DNA of 64,000 bases from Xenoacremonium recifei (taxonomy: Eukaryota > Ascomycota > Sordariomycetes > Hypocreales > Nectriaceae): positions 682,001 through 746,000 of the forward strand of contig WOFQ01000006.1 in the NCBI GenBank assembly GCA_012184525.1, given 5' to 3'. Each line of letters begins with the position of its first letter. Position 1 is the first letter of the stretch. The position numbers and the translations under genes were made by a program. A model generated the notes under the pieces. It did no database searches. It had not been told where the DNA came from and was given only the letters and a program-made list of their open reading frames with translations. This document shows positions 1 to 13,875 of the stretch, in pieces.

Positions 1-2289
1 AAAGAAGGAAGAGGGACGCAGGCCTAGCATTGATGACAGTGGCAGCCCATCGTCAATAGAACTCCGTTCTGGAGAGCTTCTAGGACGCCGTCACCACGCC
101 GGCTGGACTCGCTTACAGAGTGACAGCTCGACTCCACGGAACCAGCGCCGGAGATTCTACAAGCGATGGGCGCCGGATTCAGGCCGCGAATCGTTAGACT
201 CCGCAATAACCTTCACAGCCTCATCTTGAATAGCGACAGTCCGCCGGCGCACGCTGCGAGTGAAGTGCGGAGTTCCTCCGCGAACGAACGCCAACATAAG
301 AGAAGTCCTTTAGGTGAATGATTCAAGCGCGCCGCAGCAGCTGGACTGGCCGTGCAGACGAACGATCAGACTTAGTTTGCTCGACTGACCGCTTTCTGGT
401 ATTAGCTTGCTGCACGTAACAGAGTTGAACATCAATCTCCACCAAATTATCGCGGTAGCGGACTGCACCACTGTCATGTCGAAACATAGAGGAACCGATC
501 CTGCTTCAGTGAGGACACCCTCAACGCGGCTACCGGGAGGATACGAGAATTGCCGCGACCTTGACCGTTAAGGTTTGGCCCCTCAGGATATCGCTGGAAC
601 GCGTCGGGAGGTTCGGCTGGCGATGCCGTGGATGAAGAATTCCCAGCTGGATAGTGCATCAAGGAGGCTAGATCCCAATGGGTCCTTGAAGAGCAAGAGC
701 CTCAGTTGACCGCTCCTTGACTCGGCACCATCTAAGATGGGGCTTCTACTCGAACCGGATGGCTGGCAAGCTGGCATCAACGAGTGCCGGCAGAGGTGAA
801 GTTCTTCAGGATGATGGCACAGTCCCCTTGAGGTCCATTTCGAGTCGTAGATCGTCTCAAAGTTGCGCCTCTGACGATCCCACCGCAAAGGCCAAACCGG
901 CTCCGGGGTCTTGGCCCCTGGCTGGCTTCAAACCTCAGTCATGGTGACAGGACCGGGGTGGGGAGGACAGCGGGGATTCCTCTGCTCGGTACGGCAGTGA
1001 GGTCCAAAAGAGGAAATGGTGGTCCGGGAGTCAAGTTGACGCCGGCCGGGATGACAGACCTGGCTGGGCTGGTTGGGTTTCATGGACAGAACTGGCAGTG
1101 GGCGAGGAACGGATGGGCCAGCGAAGGTCCCTTACAAGTAGAAGCCCAGTGGGGAGTACCCAATCGTCTGGGCGAACCACGCGTCTTTGGCGGCGACCGT
1201 CCGCCTCGGATGGACCAGCAGCTCGGATGCGCTGGGTTCGATGACTCGGGGTTCACCTGGCGAGGAAAGGATGGGAAACGACGACAGCAACGACGGAAAC
1301 CCCCCTCTGGAAAGGTGGTGATGGCTAGCTGCTGGGGATGTGCATCTGCCGCCGATGCAGCTTGCCAGCTTGGTAACAAAAGGAGGCAGGACATGCCAGC
1401 AACGTCAGGGAACAGGGATCTCGTCGATTTACCCTTTGCCTGCACCTCTGAACCCCGTCACCCATCAACCGTTTGACCACGGAGCGGTCCAGGAGAATCC
1501 TAGTCAAGGTCACCACCACTGGTATGGCACACACTCCCTCCTCCTCGATCGCACCCCAGCCCACACACCCACACACCCCCCTTCTTCCAGGCTAACGACA
1601 AGACTCCGCTCCCCTTCCACTCCCTCTCCCCTGCTCAGGATCCCCCCCGGAGGTCATCACAACAGGATGGATTCGTTCTCACGGTGGAGCAGACACTGCC
1701 GGGAAAGAGAAGAGACCCAGATTGGGGCGGCATGAAGAGAGGGTTAGCAGGAAGGGTTCCCGTCTCCGTCACCACACACCACACCCCCTTCTCCTTGGCT
1801 GGACACACCCTCCTCCTCTGCACTTCGTCCCAGGTTCTGGCGTCGGTCAAGGGAGGCCCACTCACAATTTGTGTGACAGCTGCGCTTGGGACTTTGGGGG
1901 GGGGTTAAGTCCCAGGATCACCGTGTGGGATTTACAGATCTGATAGACCGTCTCCTCCACCCTCGACAAGCTTTGGTTCCCGCCCGGGAGACGTACTTAA
2001 GCTTCCCGCCCCCCTCTCGTCAACTGGTGTTGGCGTCTGAACATCTTGGAATTTCTCATCACCAAACCCCTCGAACATCCAGCAGGCTCTTGGGTTTTCA
2101 TTAATCACATTTCGTCTTGCTTGACTGACAGCAAGACCCGACACTCCCGCGCTGGTTTAAATTATTATTAATAATACACCTGCTTCACCTCTTGCTCGTC
2201 AACGACGACCAGAACGCTCATTCTCGAACTGCTCGACCTCGGGCAGATTCAGCAACGACATTTCCTTCCACAAACGACAAACAACGCAA
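1..2289. other. Gene-free upstream region of the FlbC-like gene
   Basis: No open frame here has the codon pattern, domains or splice signals of a gene. The stretch has pyrimidine-rich tracts (about 1540-1640), typical of fungal promoters. The last 150 bases before the ATG at 2290 are rich in CAA and CT, like a fungal 5' leader. I read it as promoter plus 5' leader of the gene at 2290. Its left part may belong to a gene outside the window. Confidence 0.6.
2114..2137 (+). promoter_or_regulatory. Perfect 8-bp inverted repeat in the FlbC-like leader
   Basis: GTCTTGCT (2114-2121) and AGCAAGAC (2130-2137) are perfect reverse complements around an 8-base spacer. They lie about 150 bases upstream of the ATG at 2290. 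It could be a leader hairpin if transcribed, or a dimeric protein-binding site. No function is known from the sequence alone. Confidence 0.35.
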
Positions 2290-3277
2290 ATGCCTAACTC
2301 AGCCTTTATGCAACACTACAGCACACAACAAGGAGGAGGATACACCCACGTCCCGCAACCACCACCATCGCCCCCCATGGAAGAGTTCAAGTGCTCCTTG
2401 CCTTCTATTTCAAACCTGCTGGGTCTCGCAGATGCAGGCTCGCCTACCAGCGAGACCTCTCCTGCATCCCGCCAACAGTCACCGCAGACGGATGGTAAGC
2501 GAGCGAACACTTGACGAAACCAAGGGTGCCTCCTTGACTAACTGGTGATGAATAGCTCGTGCTCCTTACCAAAACTCGAGCTATGTCAAGGCAGACAGCC
2601 GCCCTGGGTCAAGGCACCGCGGCTTGCCACCCACACCGCCCATGAGCAACGATGTCTCCTTCGAGCCTCACGCGTCGCCCGTGATTAAGCCTGGCAGTCA
2701 GTTCTCGCACGTCCCAGTGGCGGGTGGCTATTACTACGAGACAACTCCTCCATTGGAAGCGGACCTTCAACGCCACCCAGCGCCCCCTGGCCCTGTTGCT
2801 CGAGGCATGCCTGCCCCAGGTCCCGAGCCGTACCCTCAGCAGGCCTTCCCGACTCCCTATGGCGCCCAACCACCCATGGGGAACTACTATCCGACGCCCT
2901 CTCCGCAGCCTCAGGTTTCTGGCCTCTATTATCAACGGCCTCTGCCCCAAGCTTTCCCGCCGCAGATGGGCCCGCAGATGGGCATGCCCATGGCACCATC
3001 GGGGATGAACCCGTGGCAACACCACCACTATCTTAGCTCTCCTGGAGGCGCCGCCTTTCCCCAGAGCCAAGATCGGTACATTTGCCAGACTTGCAACAAA
3101 GCTTTCAGCCGACCCAGCAGTCTTCGAATCCACAGCCACTCCCACACCGGCGAGAAGCCTTTCAAGTGTCCGCATGCGGGTTGTGGAAAGGCGTTCAGCG
3201 TGCGAAGCAATATGAAGAGACACGAGAGGGGTTGCCACAGTTTCGAAGTCAACACCAGCGGGACCGTCCTGCCTTAA
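2290..3277 (+). CDS. flbC: FlbC-like C2H2 zinc-finger transcription factor
   Basis: Two exons, 2290-2494 and 2556-3277, joined by a 61-nt intron (GTAAGC donor, GACTAAC branch, TAG acceptor), encode 308 residues. The N-terminal three quarters is low-complexity and rich in Pro, Gln, Tyr and Gly. The C terminus carries two C2H2 fingers. Finger 1 uses C245, C248, H261 and H265; finger 2 uses C273, C278, H291 and H296 with a C-x4-C spacing. The linker between them is TGEKPF. The finger pair, with its AFSRPSSLRIH and AFSVRSNMKRH segments at the extreme C terminus, is the signature of FlbC, a nuclear activator of conidiation in Aspergillus. That the role is development here is inferred from the family. 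The start is the first ATG in frame, followed by Pro-rich sequence. The gene stands alone in a large gene-poor region. Confidence 0.85.
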
Positions 3278-6200
3278 TAGACCTTCGACTCTTACCACAA
3301 ACTGAGGAATAGCAACGACGGACTACTCCCTGCGAAAGAAATGGAAATGGACCGCGATACCCACTGAATGGCTACGACACCTGGAACGACAGGGCTTCTA
3401 TTATGTTGGAGTTTCACTGTGATTTTATGGCAAGGCGTTGGAATTTTTATGACCTAGGAGGATGGTTAATTTGACCATGCCTGTGGCGCTCAGGAGGAAA
3501 AGACTTGATAGCATTTACACGGCGTTCTTTGGAAGACAGAGCCCATAGGGGTCGTCCCAGCAAGGGACCATAGTATCAACAGAGAATTACTATACAAACC
3601 ACAAACCTTGCCTCTCTGCCTCAAACGTGAAATGATCGCTTCGGGGGTGCGGCACTGGGGGAGGCGGGAGCCCCGGACGGCCACCGACAGGACCAACAAC
3701 CAGCACCTTTGCCTCGGACCGCGCCCATCGATCGCACTCCCCAAGGATCATTGAAACAAGATGTGCGTGCGTTGACACAAGCTCCCATTGTCGAGCCGCT
3801 GGAGAGGGCGGGCACAGGTTGCAGTGTCCATGGTACAGAGGGGTCACAGGGATACTCCATACAGGCGATGTAACTATCCCAACGTCCCGCTACCGCCTCC
3901 CGTTGCCTGCCACGAAACAGTGCTCGCGCCGTGACCAGGGAGCCCACAGAACGGGGGTCTTCCCGATTCGACCTCACTGAGCCTGTTGAGGCCCCCGAGT
4001 CATGTTGCCACGCCGTGCGGGAGACCGTATAGATCGGAGACATCGGCCAGGGGGGCAAGGTCTGGTTTGGTAGGTGGCTCGACGGCAGGTATCGCGCTGC
4101 GAGCTATATGTTACGGATTGTCTTGGAACAGCTATGGCGCTTTGATGTTTGCATATTGGGAGGGTCCGTTCTGGACTCGTTTCGCAAATTGGATACTACA
4201 TGGCTCAGTTCTGAGATGGCTTGTCTCCGAGAGAGACTTCGCAGAGCCTTAATGCTTTGTAGTATTGACGGAGTTGTACCTCCCCAGAGAGGATCACTGC
4301 TCGCTTGCGAGCTGAGTTCATTTCGAAACGGATACTGACGATGCCTAGTTGCCGTGCAATAGGAAGGCCTTCCATGCCTTGCCGTAAAATTACTCATAGC
4401 TATGCCATAGCTCGGGTAGTGAATATTAATGGCTACAGAGGCAATATGGGTTCAATATCGAGTAAGTACGATCGCCTCAGAGATGACATGATCACCGCAG
4501 GGTCACCGCAGCAGGTGGGAATACAGCAACCGAGTAAGCTCCAAAAACTTGGGCGAGATCCCTCGAGCAGGTTTTCGGGCGGGTCACAGAGACTATTCAG
4601 GCCGAGGCTGCAAAGAGAAGACGCCACGACGATGGATAATGCTTGCACCGGAGCGCGGAGGCGGTGTTCATCGTTGGAGGCCAGACGCTAGGGGATTCCC
4701 AGCCAGGAGGATCACGAACGTTCTACTCATGGACTGTTCCTCGGCGAGGATCACCCATGGGCCTGCGGGTGAGCCGCTAGACCTCGCCGGTCCAAACAGG
4801 CCAAGGCTGCCGGGATACAGTGGGACGTGAGAACTCGCCTCTCGGAAGTTTGCTCCCCCATGCTCGCGAGAGAACCTAGGGGACGGATCCATGCCCGTTC
4901 TCCTGGGCTCTGGAACTGGCCAGGACTGGCCTGCCGCTCGCTGGGCTGCTGCGGGAATTCGATCGAGGCGAGATTTGGCTCGCATGACTTCTACTACATG
5001 CGAAAGGAGTTGTTATGTGAGCATCGGAGATCGAGGCGGTTGATATGGATTGCACTACTTGTTATACGTGGGCTCATGATCCCGAACCCAATGGTTGCAT
5101 TGCGAAGTGGATAGACTAGAGGACGCGAGAGACGGCAGACTGAGGCGAGGGATGGTGCATTAGTTCGTTTGGCTCTCTCGGCTGCAGTCCTGTCCAAAGT
5201 CGTGCTGCTCGGATCTCTGCTCGCGTCCACCTAGACACCGCTTCTGCGGGCGGTTTTGGACCAGGGGGCTGTTAAGAGCCAGATGGCTTACAAGGGGTTC
5301 GTAGCCGAGGGGGGTTTGGCGGAGAGAGATCTTGAGCCAGGGGGTTGGGAGGTTGTTTGCTCGAGGCTCAGAGGTGAGAGATTGGCAAAGGTGATTCGGA
5401 TGCATAAGCTGCAGTACCGTGGAAGCGATGTAGGAATGAGAGAGGGGACATTTACACAGCCCAGCGAGTGCTGGCCAGGGTCTGGCTCGCTGTTCCAATG
5501 CTTGAACAAGCATATGCAAAGCACCAGCGCGGGGATTGTTCGAGATCCTAATGCAAGTTTATGCAAATCACAGCAATAACGACCCGGAGTTTGTCTGCAT
5601 GTTTCAGTCTCATCTGGAACAATGTCGTGAATCTTTGGGCGTGGGTTGTAACAAGTCACTTTTCACAGCCTCAATTCACGGGTTTCTCCAACGTCGGACG
5701 AATCACCTTTCCAATTGTGTAGGACTCTCCCACTTGGATCGCCTGCAAGGCTGTGGTTTGAGACAAGAGGTTGTTCCCCTCTGCACGGATATCATGCCCT
5801 TGCCATGTGGTTGCAGATCTTTGGGAGGGATCATGACCCCTGGGAAACTCTCGGGGCTCTGTTTTGGATCAGCACAGGAGCAGCTATCTCAGTTCCCGTC
5901 CCGGAGTGGGTGAGCTGCCGGACGAGTTTGTTGTCGCGCGAGTTGTGCGAGTTGTGGGCAGAAAGTAATTAAAAAGAAAAGAGAACAGAAGAAAAAATTG
6001 GATACAGAATCCTGCCCCACTGACGAGCGTTGCCGATCGCTTTCTGGTGTCCGTCACGTCAAAAGATGACATGTCTCTTGATGACATCCAGGATCCAGGC
6101 TAAAGTCAGCCGGCACGACGCTCGTTCGCCAGCTGCAGAGCTCGGAGTCAGGACTCGCAGGCAGCATTTCTCGGCGAGATCCTCAGCTAGCCTTGCCTCC

Positions 6201-7375
6201 ATCCAGCCTCCAGAAATGTCATCGTGAGATCGACTGACGGAGACTTCGTGGGTTATTCGTCTATAGAAGAAGTGTCCTCCGTGCTGCCAAGTAGAGTTGA
6301 GTGGATGGCCTGGGGCTGTATTCCTTCGGTGCATGTCACAGCCCGAACAGGTTAAACCACACACAGCGGGAAGCGGGAGACAGGCGCCGGATGTACAGCG
6401 ACTGAAGAGGAAGTTCTTGAAACCTCCACGCGCCGGGGGATCCAGTGATTGTCATTGCCCTCTCCATCTCATCTCACGTTAAGCAGGGCAAATGCCGCTG
6501 CGCATGTACCAGCAACTGCTAGTCCACGGCATCACGGATACTCCTCCGCAGATGTCCAGAGACTATAGCCAAGCCACATCGCCCTGGTGAGACATTAACC
6601 GATCCGTGTCTGAGAAAGCAATCGAGTTGGTGGCGTCCTCCTGAGACTCCACGAGACCAGCAATCTTTAATGCCTGGTAGCGCAGCCGCGGGAACTAGCC
6701 GTGCCAGCTGGAGGGAGGCTCAATGCAAGCCACGCTGGGGCATCACCGCGCCGTTGTGATGTATTTGCTTCTTCCGCGCAGCCACACGTGTCGTCTCAGA
6801 CAACGGTCCTTGTCCAGACTGGGTGACTCCCCAATCGCAACTCGTCGTGGGTGTTGTTGGCGAGAAGAGGAGACAGTGACAGTGACAAAGGACCTCCCAA
6901 TAATGTCAAGACTAGAACAAAACGTTGCAGGCCGGCCGCGGCTTGGTGGATCGCCCGCCTCGTGGTGTTGAGACGCCGGCGCCACGGGGCCAAGGCGCTT
7001 TGCCGGACAGCGGCTGTCTTCTCCGGGCAGCCTACGCAACCGCCCCTTTAGAGTTCCGGCCGGGCTCTCGCCATGACCTGAGGCATTATCCCAATGCGTC
7101 ATCCAGCGCCGCCGTGAAGCCTCTGATGGTTTGCCTGAGTCGTCACGCCGCATCACGCCGCAGAGGAGCAGCTGTTGCGGCCGAGAGGCGGCCGAGTCGG
7201 AGCCCCGGGGCACCGACAGAAGCAGCCTGGGCGGAGAGAGGCTTTGCGGTCTAGAACTCCGCGAGGCGTTTGCCAATGACGTCTGTTCCGCGCAGTGTCT
7301 GTGCTGGAGTCAATTGGCGATAGGGCCGCGTCTCAGGTTGGGCTGACGTAGGGAGAGAACCAACAAGCTCAGCCA

Positions 7376-7390
7376 GCATGCATGCATGCA
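7376..7390. repeat. GCAT tandem run
   Basis: Nearly four head-to-tail copies of GCAT form a short self-complementary stretch. More GCA/TGCA words follow just downstream. It is a microsatellite with no coding context. Confidence 0.7.
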
Positions 7391-9516
7391 ACTCCATGCA
7401 TCGCCTATGCAGCTCTCGAGTCAACTCCGGCCCGTCTCTCCTCATCTCGGTCAGCCAGACAGCAAATGGGCAAAGTCAAGTCCAGCGGAAAGGAAGGGCA
7501 CGGACGCATTCCAGCCACGCACCCCGGCGCCGTTTCAGGTCCCTGGAATTTGTCAAGGGGGGCGTGTGGTTCAGTTGGCGCCTGTGAACTTGCTTTTGCT
7601 GCCCCTTGGTCTGAAATGATCGTCGCCGGCGGGCCTTGCGGTAGCCGATCCCCGAGCGGTTTCGCCGCGTGGTGACGGGGGTTGTGGTTGGTTCCTCGGA
7701 GAAGCCCTTGAGATGGGGGATGTTGATCGCCGTTCGGTAGTTGGGAGGGTTCAATGCTGTAAGGGAGGGAGATGAGCGCACCCCCGGAAACTAGGAGTTG
7801 ACTCTTGACTCCTATGCAGAGCATTATACAGCATCCGACCTGCATGCATATAGTTTATGCTCCCCGGTGCATTGACCGTCCAGTTTCGCTTTGACCTTTC
7901 ACATCCGGGCCGTTCAATCATCTCGACGTTGCGTCACCGTCTTGGTCACAGCCATGCTGCAACTCTCGACTCAAGTTACAGTTCTAGGCCAAGCTTTTCA
8001 TCGTGCATCGGAAAGCTCGTCCCCGAAACAGCATCTTGGATCCCAGCGGCAATCGTGTTTCCCGCCCCGTAAGCTTATCCCGTAACCGAGCATGCTTCCG
8101 TCCTTCAGGAGGCTGCCTGCGACACAAGTCGTCGCAGAAGTGAACCGGAAGCTTGAGCTTCCATGTGTCAAGATCGACCCCGTGTTTGCAACAGGATCTA
8201 CCAAAGATTAACGTCATTGCCGAGTTTCATCTGCTGAAGAAGTTTGTTGTTTGCGGAACTATGCAAATCTCCCTTTTTCAACTCGCTAGGTTGCACTTTA
8301 CCCGAGTTTCAGGTTCATGGAGGTCATGGCGGCGCGTAACGCCTTCTCTTGTGTCCGTGGATGCGAAAAGCAAATGGTTGTTCTACTTACTAGTTAGTTG
8401 CATTTCAGGCGCAAAGAGCAACCGTGAAGATGTTTTCAGTGATGTGTGTTGGTGCAGATCTTCCTGCTTCGCCAAGGAACACTGGGGCGTTGCTTGACAT
8501 TTATCGCAAGTCCAATATTTTTATTGTATCCAGAGTGCTTGACAGACACCGAATGGTTACTATTGGCCGATAGTTGTCACCTTCTGTAACCAGTATTCCC
8601 CATGGGGAGGGTCTGTCGAGCAATGCAGCGCGCGGAGCATGATGAGACGTACATACCTGAACCTAGTTCCATTGCGAGACCGCATCTAAGAACGTGTATA
8701 GTAATCCAACTCTTTATGTCCTTGTTATCTAGCCAATCGCACAAGACTTAAAAGGTTCGTGCGTGTCAACCGACCGGCTTAAGTGTTACCTCGTTGAGTT
8801 CTCACGACAACTACACGCAGTTGAGCCCTCGCCCATAACTATATATTGGTCCAGTCTTTGCATTTTGAAGTCATTACATGAGTCATAGCAGCCCAAATTT
8901 ATCTGTACCGTCCATTTCGAATTACTCCTCCTCAGATATTGGTTAAGTCTCATTTCTGTCAGATATTGCTGCCGGGGTAACCTCACCAGAAGACCTACAT
9001 GGAATCTATACAACATAGTTCCCGAAAGTTACAGCATAGTGTTATGAAACCCTAAAAGTCCCATGGGGCTTCTATGGAATTGGGCGTTAGGAATTCCTTT
9101 GTCCGGATAAAGCCTAGATCTCTCTGGGCTCTTCAACTAATTGATGTTAACTATCGCGTGCCCAACTCTTGGCCGGCCAGTGAAGCCCCCGCGACCCCCG
9201 CCCCTAACTGTAAACATTTAATCTACAGATTATTGAGCTAATAACTCATGAGTGATCAGTTGTATAAGGCCTGGTGCGCGTTGGCCGTGGCCTATGAATT
9301 GCTCAAGGCATCTCGAACGCTATGGCACTAAGCTTCAAGAATCGGGGGGGAAAGCCAGGTCAAAATCCTTTCCTTAGGAGAAATGGAATCTTTGCCTCAG
9401 AATCCGTTCCTGCCGAAAGCACCGTCATGGATTCGTAGATATTTACAGCAGGCAGCCTCCCACCGGCGCAAGACGACGGTTTGAACAACGAGTATTGCGA
9501 GATAATATGCGGTCAA

Positions 9517-9560
9517 GACCAAAGAGCTTCGTTGTAGAGACCAAAGAGCTTCGTTGTAGA
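9517..9560. repeat. Perfect 22-bp tandem duplication
   Basis: A 22-base unit (9517-9538, starting GACCAAAGAG) is repeated exactly and immediately at 9539-9560. The lack of any mismatch suggests a recent local duplication by slippage or end-joining. It lies in AT-richer gene-poor sequence. Confidence 0.9.
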
Positions 9561-10020
9561 AGGACGACTCTGATATAGTATTCTCTGTTTCGATCACTGG
9601 CGGTGGAAATGACATCCCAACCTTCATAACGGCCCAATGCAAAGGGCATCCCTGGGCATCCAAACCTATCGCAGACGATATTTGTGGGTTCTCTTCATTT
9701 CAAATAGTTCTCTAGGCCTTGATCCATCTTATTAAACATAGGCTGCCTTTTTTAATTGCCATTCGTCATGTATCATCTAGCCGCGGGATTTCAGCACCGT
9801 TCAAGAACTCTCGATCCTAACGAGTATCTAACTTAGAGGCTACCTCAATGGTAATGAGTCACAGTTGATAGTGGAGCTGGCTTGATAAAATGCCAATAAG
9901 ATTACGTTCAGCAAATATCGCGTTTGCTGACGCTCCATGAAGACACGACAAAAGTTGAACATGCAGCCAGCGAAGCACTCATATCGTATGCTGGTTAAGG
10001 AAAACGCAAGTCTGGCCAGT

Positions 10021-10180
10021 GTAGAGGAGTATGAGGAGGAGGACGGGTGAATGTGTTAGCTTAAGGATCAGAGGCGGAAGACTGAGGATGCGGTGTAGAA
10101 GGATTTGAGGTTGAGGGTTAGGGAGTTAAAGGGGAGGGTTTTGGTGTTGGAGTAGGGGGTTAGAGGTAAGAGGTAATCTA
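10021..10180 (+). mobile_element. Possible mutated transposon relic
   Basis: A strongly purine-rich stretch translates in one frame on the plus strand into a charged, Glu/Arg/Lys-rich helix-like sequence. TAG and TGA codons interrupt it where CAG or CGA would fit. C-to-T changes that turn CAG into TAG are typical of repeat-induced point mutation in fungal transposons. The peptide resembles the charged tail of fungal DNA-transposon proteins, but I cannot place it in a family. It may instead be simple low-complexity DNA. Confidence 0.25.
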
Positions 10181-13100
10181 AAGTATATGATAGTATTAAC
10201 TGAGATAAGAGGTTATATTATAACCCTATAGAGCAGTGGCTTTTATCATCGGCCCGATAATATACTGAGACTCATATAAGTCTGGGTCGGGCTGCATCAT
10301 CGCGCACTCAGGAGTACACTCAATCACACAACCCAGACACTTCACAATTAAGAAACCACTCGCTGAACATTTAAAGACCTTTCAAAAGGAAAAGAGAGTG
10401 TTTTCTGACTATCTCTCTGCATGTTTGCTTCATTAAAATCTGCACCGAGATTAATGTCTTGACTTAATTCAGTCTTCAGCATGTGCTCAATCGTTGCTCA
10501 AGCAGACCACTTCAACATTGGGTGACTGCGGCTTGCTCTCCTAGGCGTGGCAACATTTTATAGTTTCTCTCAGTTTCCTAGAATTATTCAACAGTTCTTT
10601 TTTCTCCTTCTCGCGACTGTATTCCATCATCACTCGTATCTTCGAATACGGCATGAGGCTCCTCAGCAAAGAAAGTAATCCTTGATCCACCACACCACTG
10701 GAAACTAGCAAAGGTAATTCTGTGTAGTTCCTGAGATCTCATATCATTCCAAGCACTTCGGGTTATAATGTACTTGTTCGTGGGACACTAAAAAAGGGAG
10801 ATTTCCCACCTGTAACTTACTGCAGATTCACTGCAGACTATCTAGCTTCGCCTTGAGCCACCAGGGAATTTTCCACTATAGGCTGGTCTTGTCCCACTTG
10901 TTACTCGGTGGGATTGAGACGCGGTACCTCGTTATCGATCATGCTGCCGCCGAACCACCTGTCGAAGAGAACGGCGGCTGATATGATGTGTTCTCCCTCA
11001 GAATCGGCCTTGTGTATTCTTATGACTATTCCTTTTCTTGAAAGTAGCGATTGTCTCGAGTTATGGAATAGCAATGTTTGCATCACAGACCCAGTGGCTG
11101 GTGTCAGCCCACAACACCATATTGGGTCAACTTTGAGGTTCAATATCATGTCGAACCATATATCGGGTTATAAAATAAGTGTGAAAACACCATTCCTTTT
11201 GTTCTAAACTTAAATATTCACGATGCCACTGCTCACACTTATTTAGGCTGTTGCACATGTTGTGGAGCTCCACTACGTGCTGCAGAGGCTTGTTGGCTGT
11301 GATCTTTTCGGAAAGGTCTCAGCCTTGCCGATCAAAGATACACTTCTTAAGAAGGGATACACTCGAAACGCTTCAAGTAGTCCATCTGACATCAAAACGT
11401 ACGTAAAGCCAGTGAGGACATGGTTAGGGGAGTCATTCGACGGTCAGGTGAAGTTTGGCCGAACGCGATGCAGCACGCGAAATTCAAACGAAAACGAGGC
11501 CATGACGAATCTTTCACTCTCTCATAGACCATAATAGACGTATTACACTTGCTGAAGGCGTTCGTAATGCTGCAATGGATCCCAATTCTCGGTCTGACTT
11601 CCCCTCAGCACGAGGCTGTCAAGCTGGGCCAACGACGTATACTCAGCGTATATGAGAGAGGCCTCGGCCCTTTCTTCAGCAAACCATTGACGTTTTCTTG
11701 TTGATCTGAGCACCTGATCAGAGTAGCAAGAAGCAAGTTGATACCGGAAAGTTTCGATGTAATGACCAGAGCAAACTCCCATCTGGTAATGAGAGAGGCA
11801 GACAACGTGACCATGGGAGCCTTGAAGGCCTCTACGACATACCAGGAGTAGGACACCAACGAATGAAGTATTCATGAGAAACGCAAGCAATAAAACCCTT
11901 CCTCTTATATAAAAATATTTGCTCTTGTGACACCTGGTGCATTGCCCGATATATCTGCCGACGTTGATGAAAGGGTACTGCACAAGTCGCGCTTGCATCC
12001 CGCCGCTGACTCAGGTAACGACAAATAGTATATACACCTCAAATGGTTGAGATGCATCATTGAAAACTTTGAACTGTGATCTCTCGGGGTTGTTGCAAGT
12101 TCTAGTATAGCCAACTAGGCCAAGGGGCTCACAGGAAGTATCGGGGCTACTCCGTGCCAGTTGTAATTGGTTCCGTTTCGCTTCATTTATAGCATAGCGA
12201 TTTTCTCTGGAGATAGTTGCTGACCGAGCAGTATCGGCATCTCTACGAACGTCATTCTCCCGACCTCAAAATATTTACCAGGGAGTCGCTACGCTCGTCC
12301 GTGGGTACTGCACTCAAATGCTGATTGGATGAGGGCGTCATGCATTCTCATTAGTCTCTTTAAGCTGTACTCTTTACTGTAGTCGTTGAGTCTTCTATTA
12401 TAGGTTAGTTGCGGGCGGAAACCCTCGTTGTAGGTGCATAAGATAAGTCAATCGCAGGGTCCTTGTAAGTCGAGACTCGTCAACTGAAGTCATTGACACA
12501 AGATTCAGTTCCGTCAGACGTATTTAGGAAACAAAATAACATTAATATATATATTTGGCAGCGCATGTACTGTGGGTTTCTATGTAACGGGCTTAACCTT
12601 CACCGCTGCGAAATATTGAAGAGAGCCTATCTACTTCCCACGATTCTTTCCATTTTGACTGGAACATTTTACCAAGCACAGGTAAATATTGATGCGTTTC
12701 TTCAAGAAATACTTCAATTTTATCCAAAAGCCCGTCATGCTGACCCTTCATTCGAAACCATTGCCTTCAGCGGTACCAACCATGTCCCTCATCGACCGAT
12801 CAAAGTCCAGCGCATGGGTAATCCAACCTCTCAGACGCCTCGTTGCCTCAATAACCCCTGAAATTTCTTTTTATCCTTAGCCGCGATTACCTACCCTGTC
12901 TTCTGAGGCCAACTTCATGCACATGCACGTTGGTGATTCGTTATCACCATCACCAACGCAACCACCCCAACCTCATCACATGCGTTGGCAAGCTTGCACT
13001 TTTAAAAAAGGCATTCAATCATGAGATATGTATTGTAAATTCAAGTTCAATTTTTTCTTGGCCCCCTCAGCTTTCCAACTTGGTTCATTTGTGGATGCTC

Positions 13101-13832
13101 TGGAATTCAGTGGGATCGTCCGACGGTGATCGCGATGGGGTTTGGGGGCCAAACAATTCTCTAGGACTTGCGTTGCTGGCGGCTGAAAAAAATTGAACGC
13201 CTTGCAGGTGCGCCTTGCAGAAGCTTGTTCAAAAGAGGAAGTAAGTTGGAGAACTCGTAAGTGACCAGGTTTATTTTCCCCAATTGCACCTCAATCTTCG
13301 TCGTGTTTGGCTTCATCAGCCTTGTAGGGACGGGCTCCTGGCCAGGTAACGAAACAATCACAAGCGCTTTTCCCCGCTGACCAGAGAACCTCCGCACCTC
13401 ACCGGAATGACATGTCAACCCCTTGCATGTAAATGTCAGCTTATGCAGCAGCTGCTTGCTTGAATTATGCTCAACAGCTTCTCCCAAGCATCCAATGTTG
13501 CCGATCAGTGGCCAGCTGAACGGCCCGCTCCGGTCGAGCAAAAAAGACATGACTGAAGCATGCGGCTCTGCGGCCGACTCCTGCAGTTCGCAAACATAAG
13601 TACAGCGCTTGGCCCGCTCTCTGCTCACTCCAAGGTTGCTCAATGTGCTATTCGTCTTTGGCAGATGACTCCCATTCACCCCCCTCCTGCACCTCCCAAC
13701 GCCAATCACGCGGAAATGAACTAGCACACCGCAAGGCCCTTACGCCCGCTGCCTGCCAGGCTCGCTTGACCTTTGCCTTGTCTTACCTGCCTTTTCATTT
13801 CGAGTCTTCGCTTGCGCCTTTCTATAGACAGC

Positions 13833-13875
13833 ATGGGGGCCCTTGAGATTACAACCACGGGGTACAACCTCTCAG
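13833..13875 (+). pseudogene. Orphan exon-like segment with strong donor
   Basis: A pyrimidine-rich leader-like stretch (about 13770-13830) precedes an ATG at 13833. A 14-codon open frame follows and ends exactly at a consensus donor, CAG|GTAAGC (13876). No downstream exon that continues the frame is convincing before 14400. This may be the surviving first exon of a decayed gene, or chance. Confidence 0.2.

Noticed and set aside
958..1476. 172-codon plus-strand frame upstream of the FlbC-like gene
   Set aside because: Gly/Trp/Arg-rich translation typical of GC-rich noncoding DNA; it is mirrored by an open frame on the other strand.
13161..13727. 188-codon open frame on the minus strand
   Set aside because: It starts with GTG, has no domain or membrane pattern, no codon bias and no splice support; it lies opposite the orphan exon region.
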